NCBI GenBank assembly: GCA_007449985.2
Contig: VIIQ02000068.1
Location: forward strand, 186,001-250,000
Direction of reading: 5' to 3'
DNA: 64,000 nt
Source of the DNA: Desmodesmus armatus
Taxonomy: Eukaryota > Chlorophyta > Chlorophyceae > Sphaeropleales > Scenedesmaceae
Part shown: in pieces, positions 33,976 through 46,900 of the stretch
Position numbering within the stretch: the stretch's first letter is position 1
Layout of the letters: each line of letters opens with the position of its first letter
The notes under the pieces: model-generated
The model's input: only the letters and a program-made list of their open reading frames with translations
Told to the model about the DNA's origin: nothing
The model's database searches: none
Program-made: the position numbers and the translations under genes

Positions 33976-34915
33976 GATGACGGATGGCTGGCAGCTTTTT
34001 AAAGGTATGTAATAAATTAATATCTCAAAACTTGCTCGGTGGCTGGTGTGGTAGCGTCTCCCTTTCAAATCTGTTTGATGGTGACTCACTGAGACCAAGT
34101 GAAGTGCGAGAAGAGGCTAGTCCGCAACTGGTGCACTCAACTAATGACGGTTGAACAGCATCATCAGCAACACCTCCTAAGGAGTCCTTACTTACACAGA
34201 CGGCAACCCGGTGGGGGTTATCAACTGCTTTGTCATCACATAATTGTCTGGGTTGGGCATGTATTTCGGCTGAAGCAAGGATGACACCTGTAACTTATTA
34301 AGTGTAACTATCAAACTGCAGACTTGGTTGCATGCCTGAAAGGCTACAGACACAGCACATGACCACAGTCAGCTCAGTGAGCAGGTCTCTGGTTGTTCAG
34401 TGGAGGAGAAGCAACACCTGGCAGATAGTATGCCCCAATGCCTCCCACCAGATTGACTTCCTCGAAACCCTAAAGTCAACGCTGCAGGGTTCTGCTTGCC
34501 GCACTGAGTTTCAGGGTTCTGGTCCAGCTAGCCCTGGGGGCCAGGATATAAGCAACCCCCCAGGCCTCTGCCTGCCAGCAACTTTATGACAACTTTCAGC
34601 ACTGCTGACATAAAACTTAGTGCATCTTTTGTGCCGCCCTCTGTCTGTGGATTGGTTGTGTGCGCCCACTGCTGTCATGCGAGCTCCTGCCAGGCTGTTG
34701 GTGCACGACAATTCAGACGGCAAGCAGGGGCCCACCTCCGTTCCCAATTCACCCTGTCACCATATAAAGCAGGCTAAGTTCAGTAGTGGCAGTTTTGCTG
34801 TTTGAAAAGCTTGGGCGTTTGGGTAAAGTCCAGCTGCAGCAGCAGGCGCAGGTGGCAATGCAACAGCTGAGGTCCCAGGCTTGCCTGCAGTGAGGCTTCT
34901 GGGGCTGCTGGTGAC
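33976..34915. other. Divergent promoter region between dynein light chain and MOT1 genes
   Basis: The 940 bp hold no supported coding frame, tRNA-like fold or repeat. It must supply promoters for both divergent genes. Confidence 0.5.
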
Positions 34916-37900
34916 ATGGGCTCCCGGTTGCAGAAGCTGCTGAAGCTCCTTGAGAGTAAGCAAGCAATGTCAGCTGCAGTCTGTATCTGTTGTGAGGCAA
35001 CAGCAACAGCCTGTGGGCCAGCACCCTCCCTGTAACTCCGACAGCTCTCTCTGCCCGCAGGCAATAATGATGGAACGCGCAAAGCAGCCTCTCAGCAGAT
35101 CAGTGAGATTGCCAAGGCTCACCCGTCACAAGTGGTGTCCATCACCCGAAAGGTGGGGGCTTCGAACTGCTGGAGCCACCAGTGCACGTTTGGTTGCGTG
35201 TCTGCAGTGGTTTGAACTCGCACGACTTGAAAATGTTGTAAACAGGCGTGCACGTGACCTTTGCCGTGCTGCCCTTGTGCTGGGGTACCTGCTCTGCTGC
35301 TGCTGTTGCTGTGGCCTGTAGGTGCATGGCCTGCTGTACAGTGCTAACTGGGACACACGCACAGCCGCAGCTGCAACAATCGGACTGCTGGCAGAGGCGT
35401 TCCCACACCACAGCGTCAGCCAACTGGCAGCTGCAGGCACAGCACAAGCAGATGCCGAGCAGCTGCAACAACTTCAGCAGCTGCAGCAGGGCAGTCAGAT
35501 CACCCTGAAGAGCTTTGACCTCAGCAATGTGCTCAACAAAGGCGAACCGCTCCTGGCATCTGGTGGTCAGGTGGGGACTCGCTTCATGGCTGCCAGGCAT
35601 GGCATTGCCTGGTCCTGCCTGGTCCAACCTTTGTTGTTGTGATGGGCGGTAGGGGGGGGGGGGGCAGCTGCGGCGTTGCTGACACACAGTAGAGGTACCA
35701 CACCACCTATGGCGCTGCCTTGTGCAGCTAGAGCAACAAATAGTTGGTGCGGCAGGGTGCCAAGGCGATCACTGGTATGTGGGTGCCTTGCTGTGTTCCC
35801 TTGTGTGCAGGAATACGACCTGGGAGACTCCAACCTGCCTATGGCCGAGAGGGTGGCAAAACAGCGGGAGCAGATAAAGAAGCGCCTTGGTGAGCAGGCA
35901 GGCGTGCCGAGGCACCTGTGTCAAAGTTCATGTTTGGTGTTGGTGTGTCGAGCCGCACCTGGCAGCAGCAGCCACAGGGGGGCCAGGCGGCAGCAGGGGT
36001 GTGGGTGCACTTGCTTGCCGGACAACATGCGTTAGAAGTGAGCCACTGGTGTCATGTAGGCATGGCACACGGAACCCACCCAGCAACATCCTTCAAAGGT
36101 GGCTCGTTCGATTGGACCTGTACACTGCGCGGCATGCTCAGCGGAATGTGTTGCCATGGATGCTCCGGGCATGGCCCACCCTGCTGCAGGTCTGGGCAAG
36201 GGTCTTGATGATGTCCTGAACACAGATGAGCTGGTGAATGACGAAGACATTGCAGCAGCAATGCAGCAGCCTGCCCCCAGCAAAGGCCGCCGCGGCAGGG
36301 GGGCCAGCAGGGCAAGGCAGCGGCCTCACCAGAGAAGCAGGCGGCGTCTGAGTTGCTGGGCCGCTCTGACAGCCTGAGTGCACGAGAGCGCAACAAGCTC
36401 AAACGCAAGGCCAAGGCAATGGAGCGGCAGAGCTCAGCCAGGCTGGACAGCAAGGGCAGGGTGAGGAGGGGCTGCTGGGGTGGCTTGTCAGGGCCGTTGG
36501 AAAGGAGGGTGATGTGTTTGGCATGTGATGCAGCAGTAGGTCGGGGGCCTGCAGGAAAGGCAGCTGATAATGTGTGTTGCAGCTGGCCGGCTATTCGTGA
36601 CCACCTAGTGGGTACCTGTAGTACATGTTAGTACAACCAAATGTAGAAGCGAGTTGGACTGACATGCGACTGCAAACCAGGAGGGGCGTGTGATGACATG
36701 CTATTGCTAAACCTGCACCTAGAATCCTAGCAGGTGGACACAAATCACAGCGAATGTGCTGTGTGTGTGGTGTTGCTGCAGGTTGCAGAGCTGCTGGCGG
36801 AGCAGCGCTCGGGCCGCAGCAGGGAGGGCAGCCCGTCAGGCAGGGGCGCACAGTCACCCACAGCAGCAGCCGCAGCGGCGGCAGCGGCAGCAGGAGCGGC
36901 GAGTGCGTTGTCGGACGAGCAGGCTGCTGAACAGGATCTGGAGGAGGTGAGCACAACAGCAGCAGCAGCTTGTGGATGCCAGTTGGTTGTAGGGTGTGCT
37001 ATGGTTGGTATGCAGGAGTGAAGGATTGGCATGGAGGGATCGTGGGACTGCCGTGATTGTGGGGCTTGGCATGCAGAAGTGCTCGAGGCGGTCAAGGGTG
37101 GCCGCTCCCTTTCAATAGTGATGCACACAGTATAGCGCTCTCCATGACAACCTTGTGTGATATCTTGTGTTGTCTTGTCTGTGCGCAGTGGCACTGCATC
37201 GAGTCCGGCGGCTGGCCCTTCCAGCGCCTTGCAGACCAGCTGTGCTGTGACGTGCTGAGTCCTGTGTGGACGGTGCGGCACGGGGCAGCAGCTGGGCTTC
37301 GTGAGCTGCTGAGGGAGCAGGCGGCTGCAGCAGCAGTGGAGGCACCATTGGAAGACATCAACACCGGCTGGGCATGCCCAGGCAACTCTGGTATGACACG
37401 CGTATTCGCTTTGATGTGCCTGTTTGTGAGGTTCCGGCCAGCAACACTTTTGGCAGCCATTGGATAGACTGCCTGACAATTGGCAGTTGTTGCTTGTGCT
37501 ACATGTAGCAGCAGCAGCAGCGGGCCTTTGCCCTCAAGGGGCGCAGAGTTTTAGCATGGTGGCAGTTGACTCACAGGGGTAAGCTATGTGTGCCTGTAGG
37601 TCTGCGCAAGCTGAGTGCCGTGGCACCGTCTCAGGTGGAGGCAGCTGCCGTGTCCAACGCTGCCTGGCTGGAGGATGTGGTGATGCACCTGCTGTGTGTG
37701 CTGGCACTGGACCGCTTTGCTGACTACGTCTCGGACCAGGTTGGTGAACAACCAGCGGTCGGTTGGTGGTTAGCTAGGGGACTGGGACCTGTGGATAGGC
37801 AACAGGGTTACAGGCTTCAGTGGCTAGCTATTGGCCTCACTCCTGTAGCTAGACACTGGCCCACGTAGCGGCGCCTCCAAAGCCCACGCAGTTGCATTAG

Positions 37901-40900
37901 GTCCGCGCATCGCAACTTCTGTGCATAAAACTTGCCATTGGAACAAACCTGCCGGGCGCTTGGGTTTTGACACAGCCCCATGAAGGCGGCAAAGGATAAT
38001 ATTCAGCAGCTGACCCTGCGGTGTGCTGGTATGGCCATGTGCAGGTGGTGGTGCCGGTCCGTGAGACAGCTGCGCAGGCGCTGGCCGCAGCCCTGCAGGC
38101 TACGCCGTTGGTCAGTCTGCAGCGTGTGTTGGAGCTGCTGACGAGCATGTACAACCACAGCGAATGGCACGTCCGACACGGGGCCTACACAGGCATCAAG
38201 TACCTGCTGGCAAGCAGGTAAGCGCTGCCAAGTGTCCTTCAGCTGTTGTTCTCAAGCTTGCTTTGTTGCCTGCCTAGCGCTGCTTGAATACTTGCTTGAC
38301 TGAGCTTGCTGGGCTTTTGCAGGTAAGTATACACAATGTGTGCGGAGTATACACAATGTGTGCGGAAGTGTGACGAGGGAAACTCAGCAGTGATGCGTTT
38401 GCCTCGTCACACTCACGTACATGTCATGCTTATGTGTGGAGCCCAGCAAATCAACCCCAGCAAGCAGCCAAGCAGTGCAGATGCTTGCCAAATCGGCAGG
38501 TGGCAGAGGTCTGCTGTCCTGTTGGCAGTTAGGATCATTGCCCTGTTGTGGTGTGCTGTGCCGTGCTGCTTTGGAGAAGGAGAATCCTTAAGAGAGACTG
38601 CGGTGCACCCAAAAGAGTACCAAAACGTGTAATAAATCGAGGGATGTATTTGTATCCTTCATGCAGGCCTGAGGCTGTGGGGGGCCTGCTGCACACGGCC
38701 CTGCCTTTTCTGATGCATGGCTTGGAGGACAGGGATGACAGCGTGCAAGCTGCTGCCGCAGAGGCGCTGGTGCCTCTGGCGCCCATGCTGCTGCAGATGC
38801 AGATTGAGGAGGTGCGTGCGGTTTTGGCCATTGTGCGGTTCCCACCAAACATTTGTACCAGCCATGGCTTCATCTTGTGAAACACAGCAAGTTTCAACCC
38901 GAACAAGCCCTGCCGACATGAACTGCTGTTGGCATCGTATGTATGTCCTATGGTAGGTCGGTTACATGACCGCGTGCAACCCTGTGGTATGTGCGTGACC
39001 CTGTGGAATCTGTCTGCAAGGTTGCAGACAGCATAGCTTCACGACCCTGACTTCTGTCCTCGCAATTGTGTCTGCTGTGCAGCATGTGGCCTGGCTGCGC
39101 TCAGCCCTGTGGTCCCTCCTCACCAACATGGAAGAGGAGCTGTCAGTAGCCACCAGTAGCACCCTCAGCTTACTGGCAGCACTGTACAGCCCACCAGCTG
39201 CAGTCATGGCCGACGCCAACCTGGCCTCCCAGCTGCCAATCCTATGGCCCTTCCTGTCACACACACTCACCAGTGTGCGACTGGCAGCCGCGACATGCCT
39301 TGCCTGCATTGTCGCCGCCAAGGACGCAGCAGGCTGGGCGCAGGCTGCCGCAGAGGCAGCAGCAGCAGCTATCGTAGCAGCAGGGGGTGACGCAGCTGCA
39401 GCGGCAGCAGCGTCGGAAGCGATGATGGCATCAGTTGCAGGGAGTGGGGTCGTGTTGGAGCCGGGGGTTTGGCTGCAGCCTGTGGTTGGTCCTTGCCTGC
39501 GTGTAGTGCTGCAGAGTCTGGTGTTGGAGAAGGCGGAGGCAGTACGGCAGATGCTGCTGCAGGCCTGGCGGGCGCTCCTGCAGTACAGCCGTGCGGCCGA
39601 CGTAGCTGCTGGGCTAGCTGCGCGGGACGTGCGTGCTATGCTGAGCCTGCTGTGCTCGCCAGCCGGGCAGCCCCTAGATACAGCAGTGCTTGTGGTGCCT
39701 GTGCAGCGCCGCTTAGTAGCCTGGTCTTCCCAGGAGGCAGAAATGGCGGGGCTGGTCTCCCGGCCGGCGAAGAGGGCGAAGGGGGAGCCATCACCTGGAA
39801 AACGCAGCAGCATGAATGGGCTGGGGGCTGGCTCTCAGAGCTCGCTTGGGTCTGGCGGTGGTGGTGGTGGCGGCAGCATGGCTGGCTGTACGGTTGACCC
39901 TGAGGCGTGGCCTGGCATGGAGGATCAGCAGGCTGCTGTGCATGTGCGGCTGCTGGCCAGCAGGGCCCTGGCTGAGCTGTGTGACAAGCTGACAGGCCAG
40001 GTGAGGGAGCTTGGAGGTCACCGAGTATTTGGGATCTGCAACAATTGTCACAGTCTGTCTGCTTGGGCCTCATGATTTGCAAAGCTGTTTGTGCTGTGCT
40101 TTCAGTGCAATAAAGGTTCGTTGCTTCACATTTGTTGCTTCGTATCCGGTTGGTGTGTGTGCTTGGAACATTGCAGCAACCGGACCCGGAAGCTGAATGG
40201 GGTGCCCCTCTGCTGTTGCAGGAGCCGTCGATGCTGCCAGGGCTCGTCCAGCAGCAGCTGCAGCAGCTTGCAGCCACCAGCAGGGTGGGCGCCGCCCTGG
40301 TCATACTGCAGTGGCTGCTGCTTGTGGCGGACCGCATCCGAAAGTCCTCCGCAGCAGCTTCTGTCGCTGCTGGCGAGGCAGCAGCAGCCGTCGCAGCATC
40401 TTCTGTGTCGCTGGCCGCTCAGCTGGCCACGTGTGTACCTGAGCAGCTGCCAGACAGCTGCCTGGTGTACCTGGGTGCTCCTGCACCGTCGCTGCCGTCG
40501 CTGCCTGCCACAGAGCCCTACAGCGAGCTTGCGGCTAGCTATGGGCAGATGCGGCGGGAGTTGTACCGCCTTATGCACGTATGCCTGGAGGTACGATAAT
40601 GCTGCTGCACCAGCAGTCATACCCATCCAGTATAGTTGTACCATGCTGCTGCAGCCGCAAGTTTGAGGACACATAGAATGCATCTCAAGAGCAGGTGCAA
40701 GAATTCATCAAGCAGTAAGCTGAACCATAAGGCATGTGCATCATGCGGCAAAACCACTATTAAGTGTGGTACTGCACGCCGCACATTGGTCATGTGATGC
40801 ATTATTCTAGCGCTGTGCTAACCACCCTTGGAGTAGACAGCAGCTCCTGCCAGTGACACCTCAACAGCAGTCAGTCCCCCTGGAACCCTCTAAAAGAAAG

Positions 40901-43900
40901 AGACCTCAACAGCAGTCAGTAACCAAGGCTGGTTGCGGCTGTTGCTGCTGCCGTTGTTGCTGTGTAGGTGGGCCTGGCACTGCCCACCCCCGAGGGCATC
41001 CCTGTGGAGGCTGTCAGCCCTGATGCCTGCCTGGCCATGGTTGCTGCAGTGCCAGCAGAGGCCGACACCGGGGACGTACGGCTGGCTAAGGCTGCTGTGC
41101 AGTCAACTGCAGCCGACCTAAAGGTGGGGAGTTGTCTACTCTGTCTGCTGTGACGGCATGGTTTTCTTGTTATATGGTGCTGTTATACCAGTTCCGCTTC
41201 TGTCTGTGTTCTGCAGAAGCGACAGCAAATGCAGTCGCTATATCATCACCCGCTGATCGTGTGGCGTTCGCGGTGTCACCCCTGCCTGCCCCGGCGGCCC
41301 GTTCCTTACGCCTCACACCTGACTTGAGAAAATGGGGTATGTCAGTAGGCCGTCTGAGCCCCCTGGTTCGCTGGCTAGTGCCGAGGTTGGGACTCTGTCC
41401 CCAAATACTGTACCGTACTTGCCTGCAGGCCACTGAGCTGTACTACCACACCTCAGCACTGCTGGTGCTGGCGTCCACAGTAGTAGCAGGCGGCCGGCTG
41501 CCCCCCAAGCTCAACTGTGTCCTACAGAACCTCATGGCAGGGCTACGGCGGGAGCCTGTCAGGGAGCTGCAAGATGTGGCGGCAGAGGCACTGGCGGAGC
41601 TTATGGTGGGGTGTGCGGTACGGCAGCCGTGCCCCAATGAGAAGCTGGTGAAGAATTTGTGTGGCATGCTGTGTGGGGACCCTGGAGAGACGCCGTGTGC
41701 TGCTGCGGCGGAAGACGTGGGGTGAGGAGGGGTGCGGACGGGAAGGGGGGAGCTTGGGGATGTGGGAGAGGTGGGGTACTAGGCGGGTTGGCTATGGATG
41801 TGTGGGTGGCACTGTTGGGGGCGGCTGAGGCGCTGGCGGAGCTCATGGTGGGGTGTGCGGTGCGGCAGCCGTGCCCCAATGAGAAGCTGGTGAAGAATGT
41901 GTGTGGCATGCTGTGTGGGGACCCTGGCGAGACGCCGTGTGCTGCGGCTGCGGAGGATGTCGGGTGAGAAGGGGGTTGGGGTGCAGGCGGGAAAGGGAGA
42001 GCATTGGGATGTGGGGTATGTGGGCCGCTAGGGGGGGGGGGCTGTAGATGGCCTGTCAGGGAGCTGCAAGATGTGGCGGCTGAGGCGCTGGCAGAGCTGA
42101 TGGTGGGGTGTGCGGTACGGCAGCCGTGCCCCAATGAGAAGTTGGTGAAGAATCTGTGCGGCATGCTGTGTGGGGATCCTGGCGAGACGCCGTATGCTGC
42201 GGCGGCGGAGGACGTGGGATGAGGAGGGGTGCGGGCGGGAAGGGGACAGCTTGGGGATGTGGGGTGATGTGGGCTGCTAGGTGGAGCGGCTGTTTGGATG
42301 TCTGGGAGGCATTATTGCGGAATTCGGCACTGCAATGCTGAGTGAGCAGCCTTGCCTCAGGCCTCCCTGCTGCTGTGCCACATTGCACAACGTTTTTGAG
42401 TGAAATGGAGGTGGATAAGAGAGAGGCATGAAGAATGATGTCAGTGTGGTTTTGCTTTGTACCTGCAGGCCTGATGACGACGTGCTAGCAGCCCGTGTGC
42501 CATCTCAGAACCAACCCAGCTTCAGCCGGTCGTCCGCTCCCAACTTGGCACGCAGCAGCAGCGGCACAGGCAGCCCTGTGCGCAGGGGCCAGCAGCCACC
42601 GCAGCAGCCGCCGCAGCCGCCACCTGACCCTGCCCTCATAACAGCGCGGCTAGGGGCTGAGGCGGCCTTGAAGGCGGTGTGTGTGAGGTTTGGTGCTGGG
42701 CTGTTTGAGCATCTGCCAAGCGTGTGGCAACACATGGCAGCGGCGCTGGAGGCAGCACCAGGACCTGATGGTGCCCCGGGGGGCGATCCACAGGGCCTCA
42801 TACATGCTGTGCAGGTGTGTAGCTGTTATGCCAGCGGTTTATTGATAAGATTACTAGCAAAAAAAGTGTATGAGCTGCTGGGCCGCTAGGTAGTGCCAGG
42901 ATGGGACCACCCCCTAGATAAACTGTTGTATAGTGCACCGCTTTGGGTGTTGCCCCACACCTTTGGTGCTGACAGGTTGGCAGGTAGAGGCTGCGGGTAT
43001 CCATCTGTATGTCAGTTTATTGCTACCGACTTTCGACACCTCCGTGCCCCTACTGATACCGTGACCGTCACGTGCTCCTGGTGCTGCTGATTGCAGGTTG
43101 TCAAGGCTGTGGTGCCATACTTGCATGGGGCCTTGCTGCCTCAGGGCCTGCAGCTGCTGCCTGCCCTGTGTGGCTGCCTCAAGCATAACAACGCTGCCGT
43201 GCGGCTGGCCTCTGCAAGGTCAGTAGGCAGCTTCATGAGCTGTAGTGCCAGCAGCATTGGAGGCCTGGTTCGGTCTCAGCACTTCTGTCATCAAAAGCTG
43301 AGCTGGATGCGAACGCTGGCCTTTCTTCAAAAGCTACACTTGTGTGATGAATAGACAGGGAGCTGTAATGCGGCAAACTATCAGCAAACAAGCGGTATGT
43401 GTTTGGCGGCCAGCTCAAGTAGTCACTTGGCATTGTGTGTCTTGAACTCGTCCCCTGCAGGTGTCTAGCCAGCCTGGCGGCAGCGCAGCCGGAAGCAGTG
43501 CTGCCCCCGCTGCTGAAACAAGCAGCGCCAATGCTGGACGGCACCAACCCCCTGCCCTGCCGGCTGGGTGCAGTTGAGGTCATGGCAGCCCTCATGCAGC
43601 AGCTGCAGCGGCAGCTGGTGCCTTACACGGTCCTGCTGGTGGTGCCGCTGCTGCGGCGCATGAGTGACCCTGCTGCTGCCGTGCGGCGGCGTGCTGCGCT
43701 GTGCTTTGGCGGCTTGACGGCGCTGCTGCCGCTGGCGCAGGGCATGCCGCTGCCTGCGGGGCTGGATGAGGTGCAACGGAAGGCGGCTGAGCAGGATGCG
43801 GAGTTTTTGAGCCAGTTGCTGGACAACAAGCGGGTGGAGGACTACAGCCTTCCAGTGCAGCTGAAGGTGCGGCTGGGGTTTGCGTTTTTTGGGGTTTTGG

Positions 43901-46900
43901 AGACGAGAAGGGACGGCGTGCTGTGGAGTTGTCGCACTCTGTAGGGTTTGGTTCGTGTGAATGATGCTGGAATGATGCAGCAAGTGGTAGGCAGATCGCA
44001 GCCTGCCTGTGCGGCTGATGTTGGGGTTCGATGGGCCTAATGGTAACACTTGCTCTGGACGGGTCGCAGTGGTGCACTGACGCATTGTCCACGGACTCGA
44101 CGCATCTACCCGCTGTGCGCTGCTAGAGGAGAGATTGGTCAGCTTTGTGAAGCAGTGCGGCATGCGCTTGTGGTGGATAGTGTACAGGCCTCGGTCTGTG
44201 CTGCCTGCATACAAATACCCGGCAGAGGTTGACATGCTTTGTGCGCTGACATGCTGTGTGTTCTGGCGTGCTGTGCTATGGTGTGCTGTACTGCACCCTT
44301 GCCTGTAGGTCGAGCTTCGCCGCTACCAGCAGGAGGGCATCAACTGGCTATCCTTCCTGCGCCGCTTTGGGCTGAGTGGGGTGTTGGCAGACGACATGGG
44401 CCTAGGCAAGACCCTGCAGGCCACCACCATCATGGCCTGCAGCGCAGCAGAGCGGCAAGCAAAGGCAGCTGCGGCACTCGGCAGCATCCACAGCAACGGA
44501 AGCAGCTTCAGCGGGTCTGTCGGGCAGCAGCTGGGGAGTATCAAGCAGGAGCAGAGCGCGAAGCTGGAACAGATAGGCAGCTTGTTGGGACAGCAAGCTG
44601 CACAGTGTGTGAAACTCGAGCAGGGTAGCGAGCAACTCAACCAGCAGCAGACCGTGAGATTGGAGCAGAGTGTGAAACAGGAGCGAGTAGAGGGAGAGGG
44701 AGGGGTACATGTCAGTGACCCGGCTGTGCAGCACGCAGCCCAGCAGCAGCAGCTACTAAGCCAAGTCGGCCATGCGCAGCAGCTGCTGCCAGAGCTGCAG
44801 CTGTTAGTGCAGCAGCTGCAGCAGCCGAGGCTGATATCCTTGGTAGTGTGCCCGTCAACGCTAGTGGGTCACTGGGCACATGAAATCAACAAGTATGTTG
44901 ATCCCTCAGTGCTGAAGCCTCTGGCTGTTACCGGGGGCCCAGCGGAGCGGGCAGCTGCTGAGCGGCGGCTGCAGGGGCACGAGGGCTTCAATGTGGTTGT
45001 CATCAGCTACGAGTCCCTGCGGTCGGATATTGACTGGGCTGCTGCTGTCATGTGGGATTACGTAATCCTGGATGAGGGGCATGTCATCCGCAGCACCAAG
45101 AGCAAGCTGGCACAGGTGGGGTGGGGGTGTTGGCATAGTAGGGTTCAGGGATTAGCAGCAACAGCATGGTTGTGTTCTGTCGATGTGCTGCACTGTGCCG
45201 GCTGTGGGTTGTGGCTTTTTGAAAGATGCCTTTCAGGAGTCTGCGCACCTGGCCGCTGCAACTTGCCTGTCAGCACACTGTTCAGCAAAGTGTGAGATCA
45301 TGAATTCACCCAATCATGATGCAGTATAGCACACCCCAGGCACCCACAACTCAGCGGGGGCTGCATAGGCACAGGGAGACTTGGTACATATTTTAGCATA
45401 CAGATCTGTCTTGAAAGGCATGGTTAGGAGAATAGGGCATGCTGCCACAGCGTGCTAAGTGGGACATCCAGCTGTTGGCTGGCTGGCCGCTGTCAGTGAC
45501 ATCCATGTGTCTATGCCTCACAAAGTGGTTGTCTGTGTGTTTGCCGTGTGAAGGCTGTCAAGCGGCTGCAGGCGCAGCACCGGCTGGTGCTGAGTGGCAC
45601 GCCCATCCAGAACAGCGCCCTCGAGCTGTGGAGCTTGTTTGACTTCCTCATGCCAGGCTTCTTGGGAGGTGAGGGGGCTGCAAACTTGGGGCATGGCCAG
45701 CATGTGCAACACCTGCTGCATGGTTTGTTGAGAGCAGCTTGATGCTGCAGCCACCCGCAGTGTCCAACCTGATGCAGGATAAGTGTCGCAATCCTTGCGG
45801 GGTGGTGGTCCACACCTGCTGTGTTGCCAGCTCCTTTCGCACTGACGCGTCCCTGCTGCACCGCCAGCAGTCTGCCCTGCTCTAATGTGCTTACGCTGTG
45901 CAGTGCGTGGCTTCTGAAACACACACTGGCATAGTGACGGGTAGCAGCTGCACGCCGACTGTCTTCGACTTTGTTGTTTTCCTGCCTGGCTCGCAGCTGA
46001 CTTCCAGGCCCGCTTTGACAAGCTGGTTGCTGCAGCCCGCTACAGCAATTTATACATATGTGCCATCCTCACCATGTATTGTACTGCACCGCACTGTACG
46101 CCTCTTCCCACCCGCAGCTGAGCGCGACTTCCAGGCCCGCTTCGGCAAGCACCTCACTGCAGCCCGCTACAGCAAGAAGGAAAGCAAGGAGGCTGAGGCA
46201 GGCATGCTAGCCCTAGATGCCTTGCACAAGCAGGTCATGCCCTTCATCCTGCGCCGCACCAAGGCTCAGGTGCTGCAGGACCTGCCGCCTAAGATCGTCA
46301 CGGATGTGATGTGCAGCCTGTCGGCTATCCAGCACGCCCTGTATGAGGACTTCCAGGAGTCTCAGGTGGGTGGGAGTGGATGAACTTTTTCAAGTGGCAG
46401 GTCTTCCCTTCTTGATCGATTGTGCTGTTGCTATAGCTCTGGTTTGCTGTTGTTGTGCTTGTGTGAGCAGTAGATGTTGCGGTTCAGCTGACAAGGGATG
46501 GGACAGCACATATACTGTCTTTGTCGTGTAGTGCATGGCAGGAAGAAGAAAATGTTTGGCTCTTCATTGTGCCAGACGTAAGATTGGTAAGGGTTTGCAT
46601 GTGTGTGATTGTATGTCACAGGCTCTGACAGAGGTCAAGTCCACCCTTGCGGCAGCAGTAGCAGCCGAGGGCGGCGGCAACAGCAGCGGCGACGGCGGCG
46701 GCAAGGGCGCGCAGCACGTGTTCAGCGCACTGCTGTACCTGCGCAAGCTGTGCAGCCACCCGCTGCTCGTGCTGGACTGGTCTGTGTCAGCGCACCGGGA
46801 CGCATGCCAGTCCGTCTTAGGTGTCAGCACGCAGGCAGCAGCTGAGCAGGCGATGCGGGGGTTGGATCATGCGCCCAAGCTGCTAGCCCTGCAGGACATC

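Noticed and set aside
41132..41428. Open frame upstream of MOT1 exon 41429 as coding sequence
   Set aside because: A CTGCAG acceptor at 41428 joins the preceding exon in phase 0 and gives a MOT1-like sequence; the upstream stretch does not join in phase and has no family similarity.
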